Positions 40,810 to 49,653 of a stretch of DNA of 64,000 nt are shown one piece after another. The stretch covers positions 1 to 64,000 of the forward strand of contig CAZYAB010000005.1 of NCBI GenBank assembly GCA_964645705.1, written 5' to 3'. The translations under genes were made by a program, and so were the position numbers. The DNA comes from CAXGTL01 sp964645705. Its GTDB lineage: Archaea; Nanobdellota; Nanobdellia; Woesearchaeales; CAXGTL01. Each line of letters opens with the position of its first letter. Within the stretch, counting starts at the first letter, position 1. Below the pieces are notes generated by a model. The model did no database searches and was not told the DNA's origin. It saw nothing but the letters and a program-made list of their open reading frames with translations.

Positions 40810-41965
40810 TTTGAATCAACTTACCAATTGGTGAGATCCTCCTTAATTTTTTAACTATTTTTTCCATTACTTCTATAGCATAGTCTATCTCTTCTTCTGT
40901 TGTGAATCTGCTTAGAGTTAGTCTTAAAGATCCATTTGCTTGTTCATGTGATAAGCCTAGTGCTGTTAATACGTGACTAGGTTCTAATGTTTTTGACGTG
41001 CATGCAGAACCAGTAGATGAACATATGTTTTTTTGGTCTAAATATCCACCTAAAGCTTCGCCTTCAACTGCTTTGAATGAAAAGTTTGCATTATTACACA
41101 ATCTTTTGTCACCAGTTGCTCCATTTAGTCTGACACCTTCGATCTTTAGTATTCCATTAATTAGCTTGTCCCTCAAAAGAGTCATATGCTCAACATGCTT
41201 ATCATCCATAGCAAGTTCTGCTGCTTTTGTAAAACCCATTATTCCTGGAATGTTTTCAGTGCCTGCTCTCATTGCGTGTTCATGGTCGCCGCCGTGTTGC
41301 CAATTTTGTATTTTAGTTCCTGTTTTTATATATAATGCACCGACACCTTTTGGTCCGTGTATTTTGTGAGCATTTAATGTTATAAGATCTGCATGTTCTG
41401 CAGAAATAGGACATTTAGTAAAAGATTGACATGCATCTGTGTGTAGATAGACACCTTTTTCTTTACAAATTTTGTATAATTTTTCCATGTCTTGAATTGT
41501 TCCTATCTCATTATTACCATGTATAACAGAAAATAATATAGTTTTATCAGTAATAGCTTTCTCCAAATCCTCAACCCTTACAAAACCTTCAGAATCCACA
41601 TCAAGATAAGTTACATTAAAACCTTGTGATTCTAACCATTTGCATGAATTCAGAACACATTTATGTTCAACTTTGGTTGTTATTATATGGTTTTTATCTT
41701 TATTAGCAAATGCAATTCCTTTGATTGCCATGTTATTTGATTCTGTGCCACCTGATGTAAAAACTATTTCTTCAGGCTTTGCTTTTAACAGTTTTGCTAA
41801 TCTTTTTCTTGCATTTTCTAATGCTTGCTTTGCATCTTGTCCAAATGAATGTGTTGATGATGCATTAGCATATTCTTCTGAATTATATTTGTCGATTTCT
41901 TTTACAACTTCTGGATCAACTTTTGTTGAAGCTCCATTGTCTAGATATACTTGTTTAAATCTCAT
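40787..41965 (-). CDS. iscS: Cysteine desulfurase IscS/NifS
   Basis: A PLP enzyme that takes sulfur from cysteine for Fe-S clusters and thio-modified tRNA. Evidence: YLDNGASTKVDPEV at the start, TSGGTESNNMAIKG, HKIHGPKGVGAL with the PLP lysine, GGDHEHAMRAGTENIPGI, and the catalytic cysteine in STGSACTSKTLEPSHVL. The frame opens at a GTG, but the ATG at 41965 lies eight bases after GGGGGTG and is chosen. It overlaps arsR by 11 bases and iscU by 23, a compact regulator-desulfurase-scaffold operon. Confidence 0.95.
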   Translation of the reverse strand: MRFKQVYLDNGASTKVDPEVVKEIDKYNSEEYANASSTHSFGQDAKQALENARKRLAKLLKAKPEEIVFTSGGTESNNMAIKGIAFANKDKNHIITTKVEHKCVLNSCKWLESQGFNVTYLDVDSEGFVRVEDLEKAITDKTILFSVIHGNNEIGTIQDMEKLYKICKEKGVYLHTDACQSFTKCPISAEHADLITLNAHKIHGPKGVGALYIKTGTKIQNWQHGGDHEHAMRAGTENIPGIMGFTKAAELAMDDKHVEHMTLLRDKLINGILKIEGVRLNGATGDKRLCNNANFSFKAVEGEALGGYLDQKNICSSTGSACTSKTLEPSHVLTALGLSHEQANGSLRLTLSRFTTEEEIDYAIEVMEKIVKKLRRISPIGKLIQNVLKKSN

Positions 41966-42257
41966 GTTTATCACACCCCCTGCAATATTTCTTTATGTGT
42001 TTTTCTATTAGTGATAATATTGGTAAAACAGTTTCTTTGTTTAATGAGTAAATTCTTCTCTTGCCTTCTTGTCTGACGTTTAATATATTACAACCTTCCA
42101 TTGATTTTAGGTGATGAGATACTCTGCTTTGTTCTTGATTAGTTTCTGTACATATTTCTGTAACACTTAATTCCTTTTTCCTAAGTGCCATGATAATCTT
42201 AAACCTAGCATTATTAGCAAAGTTCATGAAGAATGCATTATAAGATTTTGTTGTCAT
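41955..42257 (-). CDS. ArsR-family regulator of the isc operon
   Basis: A 100-residue winged-helix repressor: NFANNARFKIIMALRKKELSV, recognition helix TNQEQSRVSHHLKSMEG, and wing ILNVRQEGKRRIYSLN. The C-terminus ends KKYCRGCDKHEI, a CxxC followed by Asp/His, a candidate site for a metal or Fe-S cluster. As the first gene before iscS and iscU, it probably senses Fe-S or metal status and represses its own operon. The start codon lies inside an inverted repeat that is the likely operator. Confidence 0.88.
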   Translation of the reverse strand: MTTKSYNAFFMNFANNARFKIIMALRKKELSVTEICTETNQEQSRVSHHLKSMEGCNILNVRQEGKRRIYSLNKETVLPILSLIEKHIKKYCRGCDKHEI

Positions 42258-42287
42258 ATGACGGTATTATCATATGTAATATATAAA
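42255..42287 (-). promoter_or_regulatory. Promoter and palindromic operator of arsR-iscS-iscU
   Basis: A perfect inverted repeat CATATGA-n8-TCATATG occupies 42255-42261 and 42270-42276. A TATA box (TTTATATA on the minus strand) lies at 42280-42287, which puts transcription start at or next to the ATG (42257). The repeat thus covers the start site and first codon, an ideal position for a repressor. Confidence 0.6.
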
Positions 42288-42298
42288 GGTTGTGGTTT

Positions 42299-42835
42299 TT
42301 AAAACCACTTATTCAACTTCTTCAAACTAGGACAATCCAACCTAAGCTTCCTAATAACTCTTGTACCAGGTTCTCTGTAATAAGCTTTTATATTTATTAA
42401 GAAAGTGCCAGAATGAATAGTGCCTTCTATAAACTTCTCTTTTCTATCATAATGCCATTTTATTTTTTCATCCCATTCGAATACAGAAATAAGTATTGCA
42501 AAATGTTCCCCATCTTCAATCATGTCTTTTTTATCATGTTTGCTAAGAGCGCACGTGTCATCTGGGTGGGAATGAAAATCACCAATAATTGAATAACCAG
42601 AAACTTCATTTAACACATACCTTACTTTCCTCTCTTGAGCAGGCCATATGCTTGCTTCTCCATTCTTCCTAGTAGCATTTTGATATGTAAGAGCATTCTT
42701 GATTATAAACTTTTTCTTGTGCCTAGAACCAAAGACTAAGCCGAATGTCTCTTTTGGATATACTTCCATTGCTGCTGTTAATAGAGCAACCAAAGCAGGC
42801 TCTTGTATAACAGCTTTGTTAAATGATTGTTTCAT
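42299..42835 (-). CDS. JAMM/MPN-domain metalloprotease
   Basis: The 178-residue protein has the JAMM zinc site: a glutamate in YPKETFGLVFG, then IIGDFHSHPDDTCALSKHD, i.e. H-x-H-P with the Ser and Asp in correct spacing. Archaeal JAMM enzymes cleave small ubiquitin-like (SAMP) conjugates. No SAMP or E1 gene is seen in the window. The C-terminal 40 residues are basic (REPGTRVIRKLRLD). It is 30 bases downstream of elp3 on the same strand and may be co-transcribed. Confidence 0.88.
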   Translation of the reverse strand: MKQSFNKAVIQEPALVALLTAAMEVYPKETFGLVFGSRHKKKFIIKNALTYQNATRKNGEASIWPAQERKVRYVLNEVSGYSIIGDFHSHPDDTCALSKHDKKDMIEDGEHFAILISVFEWDEKIKWHYDRKEKFIEGTIHSGTFLINIKAYYREPGTRVIRKLRLDCPSLKKLNKWF

Positions 42836-42864
42836 AGTTGCTCTGTTTTTGTAGAAGTAGTATA

Positions 42865-44592
42865 TTAAGGTTGTGTTTTTAGGCTTTTCATCATATAAAC
42901 TCTTTCCAACCTATATCCTAATTTCTTATAATAATCTCTAACACCAATACCAGAAATAATCACTATTTTGTTCTTACCATGATGATTTGCTATTGTTTCT
43001 GCAACGTGTAAAAGTTTTTTACCATAGCCTCTGTGCTGGGTTTTTCCTTTTTTGCCTATTTTTGCTGTTTCGCCATATACATGTAGTTCTCTGATTAAGG
43101 CACTGTGTTTGGTTATTTCTTTTCTTAGTGTTTTGTATGGAAATCTGAGCCTAATAAATCCAACAATGCAATCATTTATTTTGTCTTCTGCAGAAATAAA
43201 TATTTCTTTGCCAAATGATGCATCATATTCATAAACATAATACTTTACATTTTGATGGTCTAGTTTTCTTCTTCCAGGTTCTCTACACCTGATACAATTA
43301 CACTCATTTCTACCGAGATTTTGGTGGATTAATTGTCTAAGATTTGTTTTATCAACACCAGCAATGGTTGCATAAGTAGGAATGTCTCTTTGCACTCTCA
43401 TTATTCTTACCCATTTAGGAATGTTTTGTTTAAATTTAGAAATAATCTTTATTGCTTTCTTAGTTGTAATTGGCTTAAACTTCTTTTTTTTCCATAATTG
43501 GTAAAGTTGTGTGCCTTTCATTACCATGCATGGATACAACTTCAACATATCAGGCCTAAACTCTTGCTTATCAAATAATGTTTGCAGACTTTTAAGGTCT
43601 TGTTTTGGTGTTACTGTTGGCAAACCCAGCATCATGTGATAATTTATTTTAAAACCAAGATCTTTAAGCACTTGTGTTGCTTTTATTGAATCTTCTATTG
43701 TATGTCCCCGCTTAATCTTTTTTAGTGCTTTGTTGTAAACTGTTTGAACACCAAGCTCGACTCGAGTCGCGCCTAGTTTAAGCATCTGGTTTGCATGTTT
43801 TAAAGTTGCATAGTCTGGTCTTGTTTCAATTGTTAAACCTATTACTTTTATTTTTGATTTTTGATTTTTCTTTTGTTCTATTTCTAATTTTGTTTTTCCT
43901 TTATTCTTTAGTTTTAATATTTTGCTTTGTATATTTTTTGTTCTTTTTAAATCTCCAATTTCACCAGGCAGTTCAAAAAATTCTAAAAATCTTTTTACTT
44001 GAAACTTATTGTTTTTGAAAAATAACTTAGAAAAATCATTCATTGCTTTGTATGAGTAGGTGATAAATGAATTTTGATATTTGATTGGAAATGAAGGAAA
44101 TGTTCCGCCCATTATGATTAATTCAATCTTCTCAGGCAATTTGTTCATTGCACAGTATTGTTCTAATCTGTTGAAAACTTGTAAATAAGGATCAAATTTA
44201 TTACGTACAGCTCTTAATGTTGCTGGTTCTTTGCCTGTATATGACTGGGGCACATCTCCAAAATAAGATTTAGGTCCTCCTGGACACATTAAACAAGGCC
44301 CAATTCCACTTTTCACATGCGGACACTTAAATGGCTTTGTCATGATTGCTATGACATTAACACCACTCATTGTTCTTGTTGGTTTTATTGTTAGCAAATG
44401 TTTGTATCTCTTTCTTTGCTGTTTATTTGCATGATTAAGTATTTCTATGTTACTAGGAATTTTTGTTTTGTTTGTGTTTTTGAATTTTCTTATTACTTTG
44501 AGTTTTAGTTTGTTTAGTTGTTGCTGGCTCTTCACATTACTTTGATCTAGTTCTTTTAATATTTGTTTGCATAATTGTTTCAAATAGACCAC
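42865..44592 (-). CDS. elp3: Elp3-like tRNA uridine(34) modifying enzyme
   Basis: The 575-residue protein pairs a radical-SAM domain with a GNAT domain, as in Elp3, which adds the carboxymethyl group to wobble uridine. The N-terminal tRNA-binding part (1-85) is basic. The cluster cysteines lie in FKCPHVKSGIGPCLMCPGGP (about 88-107). TRPDYAT and MLGLPTVTP follow. A zinc-type CNCIRC lies near residue 440. The acetyl-CoA site is in GYGKKLLHVAE, and GVRDYYKKLGY is near the end. Residues about 215-250 are a Lys-rich insertion. Its start overlaps the small gene upstream by 13 bases. Confidence 0.95.
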   Translation of the reverse strand: MVYLKQLCKQILKELDQSNVKSQQQLNKLKLKVIRKFKNTNKTKIPSNIEILNHANKQQRKRYKHLLTIKPTRTMSGVNVIAIMTKPFKCPHVKSGIGPCLMCPGGPKSYFGDVPQSYTGKEPATLRAVRNKFDPYLQVFNRLEQYCAMNKLPEKIELIIMGGTFPSFPIKYQNSFITYSYKAMNDFSKLFFKNNKFQVKRFLEFFELPGEIGDLKRTKNIQSKILKLKNKGKTKLEIEQKKNQKSKIKVIGLTIETRPDYATLKHANQMLKLGATRVELGVQTVYNKALKKIKRGHTIEDSIKATQVLKDLGFKINYHMMLGLPTVTPKQDLKSLQTLFDKQEFRPDMLKLYPCMVMKGTQLYQLWKKKKFKPITTKKAIKIISKFKQNIPKWVRIMRVQRDIPTYATIAGVDKTNLRQLIHQNLGRNECNCIRCREPGRRKLDHQNVKYYVYEYDASFGKEIFISAEDKINDCIVGFIRLRFPYKTLRKEITKHSALIRELHVYGETAKIGKKGKTQHRGYGKKLLHVAETIANHHGKNKIVIISGIGVRDYYKKLGYRLERVYMMKSLKTQP

Positions 44593-44861
44593 CCATAGTA
44601 TACTAAATATTCGTTTTCATCTTTAACTTCATATACTTTTCTAGTCTTATCATCTCCTGATTTAATTTTATCTTCTAATTGTTTCTGTGGTTCTGGTTTA
44701 TTTGTTTTAGTTTGTTTACCGACTGCTGCTTCTGACCTTTCGGATCTGTATAATTTGGAAATATAATAATCTATAGGTGTGTATTTTGCTAGCATTGTTC
44801 CAAGTATAATTGCACCACTAATTATTATGATACTTTTCTTTAGATTTATATCTATACTCAT
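44580..44861 (-). CDS. Small single-pass membrane protein, 93 aa
   Basis: An N-terminal membrane helix (KKSIIIISGAIILGTMLAKY) is followed by a charged, Lys/Glu-rich tail of about 65 residues. Its last codons overlap the elp3 start, so the two are probably co-translated. No family is recognised. Confidence 0.6.
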   Translation of the reverse strand: MSIDINLKKSIIIISGAIILGTMLAKYTPIDYYISKLYRSERSEAAVGKQTKTNKPEPQKQLEDKIKSGDDKTRKVYEVKDENEYLVYYGWSI

Positions 44862-44916
44862 AATAGAATAGTAATAGTTATTTACTTATAAATATTTAGA
44901 AAAAAAATAAAAAAAA

Positions 44917-45858
44917 TTAACCACAATAGCCAACAAGTTCTTGTGTTTCAGTTACTTCGAACTCAAAACCATCTGATGTGTAGTTCATGTATACTGGTAA
45001 ACTATATGTCTCTGGATTACACAGATCTTCTGTTTTTATAAATTCTAGTTCTTCTCCAGCTGCGAGTGTTTCATTAATAGACCACTGTTTGTCTCCTAAT
45101 TTAACAAATGTTAATGTTATGTCTGAGTTCTTGTTATTGATTATTGTTAAATTAAGTTTTGATTCTGTTAATTCATAATCAGAAAAACCCACAACATTTG
45201 TTTTCCAAAATGCTTTTGATTCTTCTATATCTGGGTTAAGATTATATACCTTAAACTCAACATCTTTGTTAAGACCTTTGTTATTTGCACTGTATAATGT
45301 TAATCTTGCACTGTATTCTTCATCTCTTGAATTCAAGTCAGCGGGTATGTAAAATGTCTTGTTTTGTTTTGAAGATAATGAGAATACTTCTGAGAAAAAT
45401 GTTTCTTTATTATCATCATCTATTGTTACGACTAGTTTTGCATGATTATTATTTAATTCATAATCTTTTGTATTAAACAATCTGTAAGTAAAGTTTTCAT
45501 TATCTGCATTTATTATTCTGTCACTTGTTGCTTCTATTGTAACTAATGATGTTGATGCAAGTTCGTCAGCACCTTCAATCACTGTCTTTGAATCGCATGA
45601 TGGACATGAAGGGCATGATGGACAATTATCGCATTCAGGACATTCTTCACACTCTACTTCAGAACATTCTTTATCTTGTTGTTCAATTGTTTCTGTTTCT
45701 AGTTCTTGTTCTGTGTCTTGTGTTCCAGCTGTTTCATTAACATCCTCTGTTACACTTGATTCATCATCACAGCCCCAATCAACAAAGAATATCAACCAAA
45801 CCAGAATCAGTATAATTATCAAACGAATTACCCATGTTTTTAGTTTCAATTGTATCAC
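44917..45858 (-). CDS. Membrane-anchored protein with CxxC ladder
   Basis: A 313-residue protein. A basic start and one hydrophobic helix (about 10-28) end in WGCDD, so it is either a signal-anchor or a lipoprotein. An acidic linker (30-62) leads to eight cysteines (65, 70, 73, 76, 79, 82, 85, 88), the last seven in strict CxxC steps with PS/PE/DN between. The remainder (95-313) is beta-rich, with immunoglobulin-like strand patterns and NLT/NKT sequons. The ladder may hold metal or Fe-S clusters or form disulfides. The family is unknown. Confidence 0.7.
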   Translation of the reverse strand: MIQLKLKTWVIRLIIILILVWLIFFVDWGCDDESSVTEDVNETAGTQDTEQELETETIEQQDKECSEVECEECPECDNCPSCPSCPSCDSKTVIEGADELASTSLVTIEATSDRIINADNENFTYRLFNTKDYELNNNHAKLVVTIDDDNKETFFSEVFSLSSKQNKTFYIPADLNSRDEEYSARLTLYSANNKGLNKDVEFKVYNLNPDIEESKAFWKTNVVGFSDYELTESKLNLTIINNKNSDITLTFVKLGDKQWSINETLAAGEELEFIKTEDLCNPETYSLPVYMNYTSDGFEFEVTETQELVGYCG

Positions 45859-45938
45859 CCTTTTGTTTTTTATTTCACCTCTTTTCTATATGTCTAAAGT
45901 CTATTGTATATATAAAGATTATTGAGATTAAGAAGATA

Positions 45939-48053
45939 TTAGTCTAAGGGTACTTGTGACCAGAACTGCCATTGTTCTTCACTAGGAACATCTGGTCTAA
46001 AAGACGTATATGGTGGATTAATTTGTCCTGCATATGTTTGGTGTATTTGATTGAATCCTGGTCCGTATTGTCTTCCTGCTGCATAAATAGGTGAACCTGC
46101 GCCTCTTAATGAATCAGGCCAAATAGTCTGAGCATTTGTTGAACCTGGTTCAATAATAATATCTTTTATTCCTTCTTTTTCTAGTACTTTTATTAGTTCT
46201 TTTATAGGTGCTGTTCCTTGGCCAATTGCAAGATGTTCATCATGAAAACCAAAATTATCTGTTACGTGTATATGTTTTACTATTCCTGATTTAATAAGAT
46301 CTTTTGCTTGGTCAATCAACCATTTATTAAAATCTTTTTCATTTTCTTCAACAGATTTTTTAGGATCTGATTTATAATATTTTTTCCAGATATTTGCGTG
46401 ACCAATATCAAATGTGCCTACTATGTGTTTTTCTGCCATTTTTATAGCTTTATCTTCTTTGTAACCTTTTTGTTTTAATCTTTCTGTCATTTCTAATCTT
46501 GCATCTTTAACAATTCTTTTTAATTCAGTAGGATGGGAACCAAATCTGTCTTGGAAAATGTTTTCAGGTGAAATATAAATTGGGTCAATCTTTTGCATGC
46601 CTTGTTTTTCTAGTTCTCTGTTGGTCTTATTTGTTCTTTCCATTGCATACATTCCTGCATCTGCAAGCGTGTTTGAAGTTTTTTTAACAGCATAGTCTTC
46701 TATATCTTGCGCATTTACAATTCTGTCCTGCATTTCTCTTGCTCTTAGTCTTCCGGATACAGATGTTTCTCTTCCATATGCGATCCTTCTTTCATTATCA
46801 TTTAATGCTCTTTTAAGAAATTTTTCAGGTTCAGGAATATAATCTGGTACGCCTCTTACCAAGTTTTTTAGTTCTCCTGAAACAAATGCTCTGAGTTTGT
46901 GTTGTTGGTCAGGAGGTGTTTTTTCTTTTAATTTTTCAAATTTATCATAAACATCAAGAAGTTTTTCTCTTGCCTCTAATTCATCTCTATGCATTTGTTC
47001 ATATTCTCTTGCCTGACCCAGTGCTTGTTTTAGGTTTGCATCCTGCATTACTTTAAAGAATTCAAATGCTGCTCTTTTTGTGTCTACTGTTCCGTCGGAT
47101 TTTTTAAATTGTTGTTTAAATTTATTAAATGTTACTGCTTTTGTTTTAATGTTTCCATATTTGTCTGTTTCATATACTGGAATTCTTTTTTCTTCTAATC
47201 TTTCTTCTGCTCTTCTCAATTTTTCTTTGTATCTGTCAGGATCTTTTTCAAACTTTGTTCTTAGGTCATCTAGATAACTTTTAACAACTTCGTGTTCTAC
47301 TTCAATTATTCCACCTTTTTTTTCATCAATTCCTTCTAGCCAAACTTTTACTTCTTTTCCATCTTTTATTACTTTTCTTTGTATAGGCATCCATACGACT
47401 TCGTCTTCTTTCACAGCAGAAATTATTTTTCCTGTGTGGCTGTCAACAAGATGATAAAATGCTTCTTCTTCTTCTCTTTCATGTTCTCTGAATCTTGCTT
47501 TTCCATTCTTAATGCCTTCTTTACCATAATACCGAGCAATGCTTCTAGGAAATTCTCCTGTATGAACAACTACTGCTCCGCCTGTTGATGCGTCTGCTGC
47601 AAAATCTATTGCTCTTTGTATTTCTGTTAATCCGAACTTTCTTGCTGATTCTGTGAATCCGCCTTCTTGTTGATTAAATCCGCTTAATCCATTCAGTGCA
47701 ATAGTTGCATGAGTGCTGACATTTACTTTATTGATTCTTGCTAAGTCTCGCATTGCTTGTCTTTCTTCTTTACCATAACTTTCAGGTGTTAAACCTTCTT
47801 TGCTTCCTTTTCCTGCTCCTGTGAATGCTAGTTCTACTCTGCTGGCACCGTGAAAAATTCTTGATTTTAGTGATTCTGCTCCTGGCTGCATCATTGCAAA
47901 CGAAGTGCCCATGTCTTGTGTTGTTATTTTGTTAGGGTCATCTACTTTGATTGGATCTTCGATTGGTTCAATGATCCTGTCTGCGTGTGGTGTCCATACT
48001 TGACCATATTCTCTATCCAATGGGTGATAATACCCGTCATTAAAAACAGCCAT
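45939..48053 (-). CDS. TIM-barrel (xylose isomerase/AP endonuclease 2-like) protein with large insertion
   Basis: The 704-residue protein has barrel-like ends: VELAFTGAGKG, NVSTHATIALNG and GGAVVVHTGEF in the first 185 residues, then GTFDIGHANIW, VKHIHVTDNFGFHDEHLAIGQG and DIIIEPG in the last 180. His, Asp and Glu positions fit the metal centre of the sugar-isomerase/endonuclease IV superfamily. Between them lie about 270 highly charged helical residues not seen in ordinary members. The last 40 residues are Pro/Gln/Tyr-rich. Substrate unknown. Confidence 0.75.
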   Translation of the reverse strand: MAVFNDGYYHPLDREYGQVWTPHADRIIEPIEDPIKVDDPNKITTQDMGTSFAMMQPGAESLKSRIFHGASRVELAFTGAGKGSKEGLTPESYGKEERQAMRDLARINKVNVSTHATIALNGLSGFNQQEGGFTESARKFGLTEIQRAIDFAADASTGGAVVVHTGEFPRSIARYYGKEGIKNGKARFREHEREEEEAFYHLVDSHTGKIISAVKEDEVVWMPIQRKVIKDGKEVKVWLEGIDEKKGGIIEVEHEVVKSYLDDLRTKFEKDPDRYKEKLRRAEERLEEKRIPVYETDKYGNIKTKAVTFNKFKQQFKKSDGTVDTKRAAFEFFKVMQDANLKQALGQAREYEQMHRDELEAREKLLDVYDKFEKLKEKTPPDQQHKLRAFVSGELKNLVRGVPDYIPEPEKFLKRALNDNERRIAYGRETSVSGRLRAREMQDRIVNAQDIEDYAVKKTSNTLADAGMYAMERTNKTNRELEKQGMQKIDPIYISPENIFQDRFGSHPTELKRIVKDARLEMTERLKQKGYKEDKAIKMAEKHIVGTFDIGHANIWKKYYKSDPKKSVEENEKDFNKWLIDQAKDLIKSGIVKHIHVTDNFGFHDEHLAIGQGTAPIKELIKVLEKEGIKDIIIEPGSTNAQTIWPDSLRGAGSPIYAAGRQYGPGFNQIHQTYAGQINPPYTSFRPDVPSEEQWQFWSQVPLD

Positions 48054-48165
48054 GTATATATATTTTAGAGAATATAGTATATAAATGTTGTTGTGAAATA
48101 TGTCTCAGATTTGTGTTGTTTATGGAATATAAATATTTATATATTTCTTATGTATAATTATTCTT

Positions 48166-48996
48166 ATGAAAAAAGAGAGTTTACATAAATATAAAAGGAA
48201 ATCATCATCTACATTATTTATATCAACTCTACTTCTTGCGTGTTGTTCAATTTTTTATGGTTTGGCTTCTTATACATTGGGTGGTATACAAGTTAGGTTG
48301 CCAGATAAACAAGAAAAATATAAATCAAGAATACAAAGTTCTGCTAAATCATTAGATAATGATTCTTTTTTTCTTAGAATATTTTCTTATCCATATACTG
48401 TTAGAGGGATTGTTAACTGGGCAAGATATGATGTGGTAAGACAAAAAGCATTTGAAATTGCTGGAATAGATGAAAATAATCCTGAACATGATGAAAAAAG
48501 ATTTAGATTTTATAGAGACATTGGTGTTGCTGTAAGACAAGAAGATGATGATACTCATGAAATTTACATCTGTTTTGAAGATTTAAGAACATATATTCAA
48601 AAGAATTCTGATTTTAAAATAAAAGGTTGGGAAAATTGGAAAGATAATATTCCTGAAACTGGTAGAAAAAAATGGGCATATTTATTAGGAAAAGTATTTT
48701 ACAAAGCTGATTCTAGTTCACAAGGTGGAAATGAGGATGGAGTTGTTGATAATAAAGAATGGAATGTTGCATTAAATGATATGGGATACAATACTTTAGA
48801 GGATTTTGTTTCAAAATTACAAGAGGATGTTAACAATTCTGATGAATTAAAAGGTAATCCTGATGCAATTATTGATTATGTTTTTGAATCTTTTAAAAAA
48901 CATTCAGATACTTTTGTAGATGTTGATGAAGATATTATGCATATTGTTGGTAGAACTAGATTAAAGGATACTCTTGTTTCTTATCTTAAAGATTAA
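48166..48996 (+). CDS. Hypothetical exported protein with EF-hand-like loop
   Basis: A 276-residue protein. A basic start and hydrophobic segment (STLFISTLLLACCSIFYGLA) suggest a signal anchor or lipoprotein (LLAC). The rest is soluble and acidic. Residues about 184-204 read ADSSSQGGNEDGVVDNKEW, close to an EF-hand calcium loop (N-x-D-G-x-x-D-x-x-E) preceded by an insertion. No wider family is recognised. TATA-like TTATATATTT lies about 30 bases before the ATG. Confidence 0.6.
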   Translation: MKKESLHKYKRKSSSTLFISTLLLACCSIFYGLASYTLGGIQVRLPDKQEKYKSRIQSSAKSLDNDSFFLRIFSYPYTVRGIVNWARYDVVRQKAFEIAGIDENNPEHDEKRFRFYRDIGVAVRQEDDDTHEIYICFEDLRTYIQKNSDFKIKGWENWKDNIPETGRKKWAYLLGKVFYKADSSSQGGNEDGVVDNKEWNVALNDMGYNTLEDFVSKLQEDVNNSDELKGNPDAIIDYVFESFKKHSDTFVDVDEDIMHIVGRTRLKDTLVSYLKD

Positions 48997-49017
48997 AAAA
49001 TAAAAAAGTTTATTTTT

Positions 49018-49641
49018 TTATGTTGGTTTTGTTAATTCTATCCATGATTTTATCCTTGTTTGGATCGTGTTAACAAACTTGTCATTAACATCATCTGGTT
49101 TATCATCTCTTAAAATTAAATTAAGGTCTGATCTCATTTGATTTTTATCATACACTATTCCAAATTTGTTTTTTAGATAATCTGTTGGAGATTTGCAAAG
49201 ATATGACACACAAACAGCTGGTTTATGTGTTTTTAGTACACATCCTTTTTCTTTTGTATGATAATTACAAGCAGGTTTGTTCATTACTGGTATGAATTCT
49301 GTGTTTATTGGATGACTATATTTCTCTGATCTTTGTTTTATTAATAATTTTTTGACTAAGCTATGTGTTGGAGTTTCATCTTCCATATAAAAGTCAGTTA
49401 TACAACATCCAATATAGCCTGGAAGAACTGCTCCTGTTATTAAACTATAGGCTGTTACGTATAAACTTTGTTTTTGAGTAATGCAATTTCTCATACAAAA
49501 GTTTATTTGACTAAATAATTGATTTAACAATCTTTCACATTCTAGGTAATGTTCTAGTCTTTTTTGAAGTTTTTCTTTGTTTTGTTCTAGTTCTTGTTCT
49601 ACTAATATGTGCATTGTATTTGGGTGGGAAAATGAAAACAA
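49018..49641 (-). CDS. YkgJ-like cysteine-cluster protein
   Basis: The 207-residue protein has an N-terminal helical part (1-60), the pairs CMRNC and GCC, and a C-terminal cluster CNYHTKEKGCVLKTHKPAVC followed by SYLC. The spacing, with a HKP/RP before the late cysteine, resembles the YkgJ/UPF0153 family (putative Fe-S or zinc clusters). Identification is tentative because the first conserved CxxCC element is altered. The role is unknown. It sits just downstream of the ABC exporter gene on the same strand. Confidence 0.55.
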   Translation of the reverse strand: MFSFSHPNTMHILVEQELEQNKEKLQKRLEHYLECERLLNQLFSQINFCMRNCITQKQSLYVTAYSLITGAVLPGYIGCCITDFYMEDETPTHSLVKKLLIKQRSEKYSHPINTEFIPVMNKPACNYHTKEKGCVLKTHKPAVCVSYLCKSPTDYLKNKFGIVYDKNQMRSDLNLILRDDKPDDVNDKFVNTIQTRIKSWIELTKPT

Positions 49642-49653
49642 ATAAAAAGGTTT

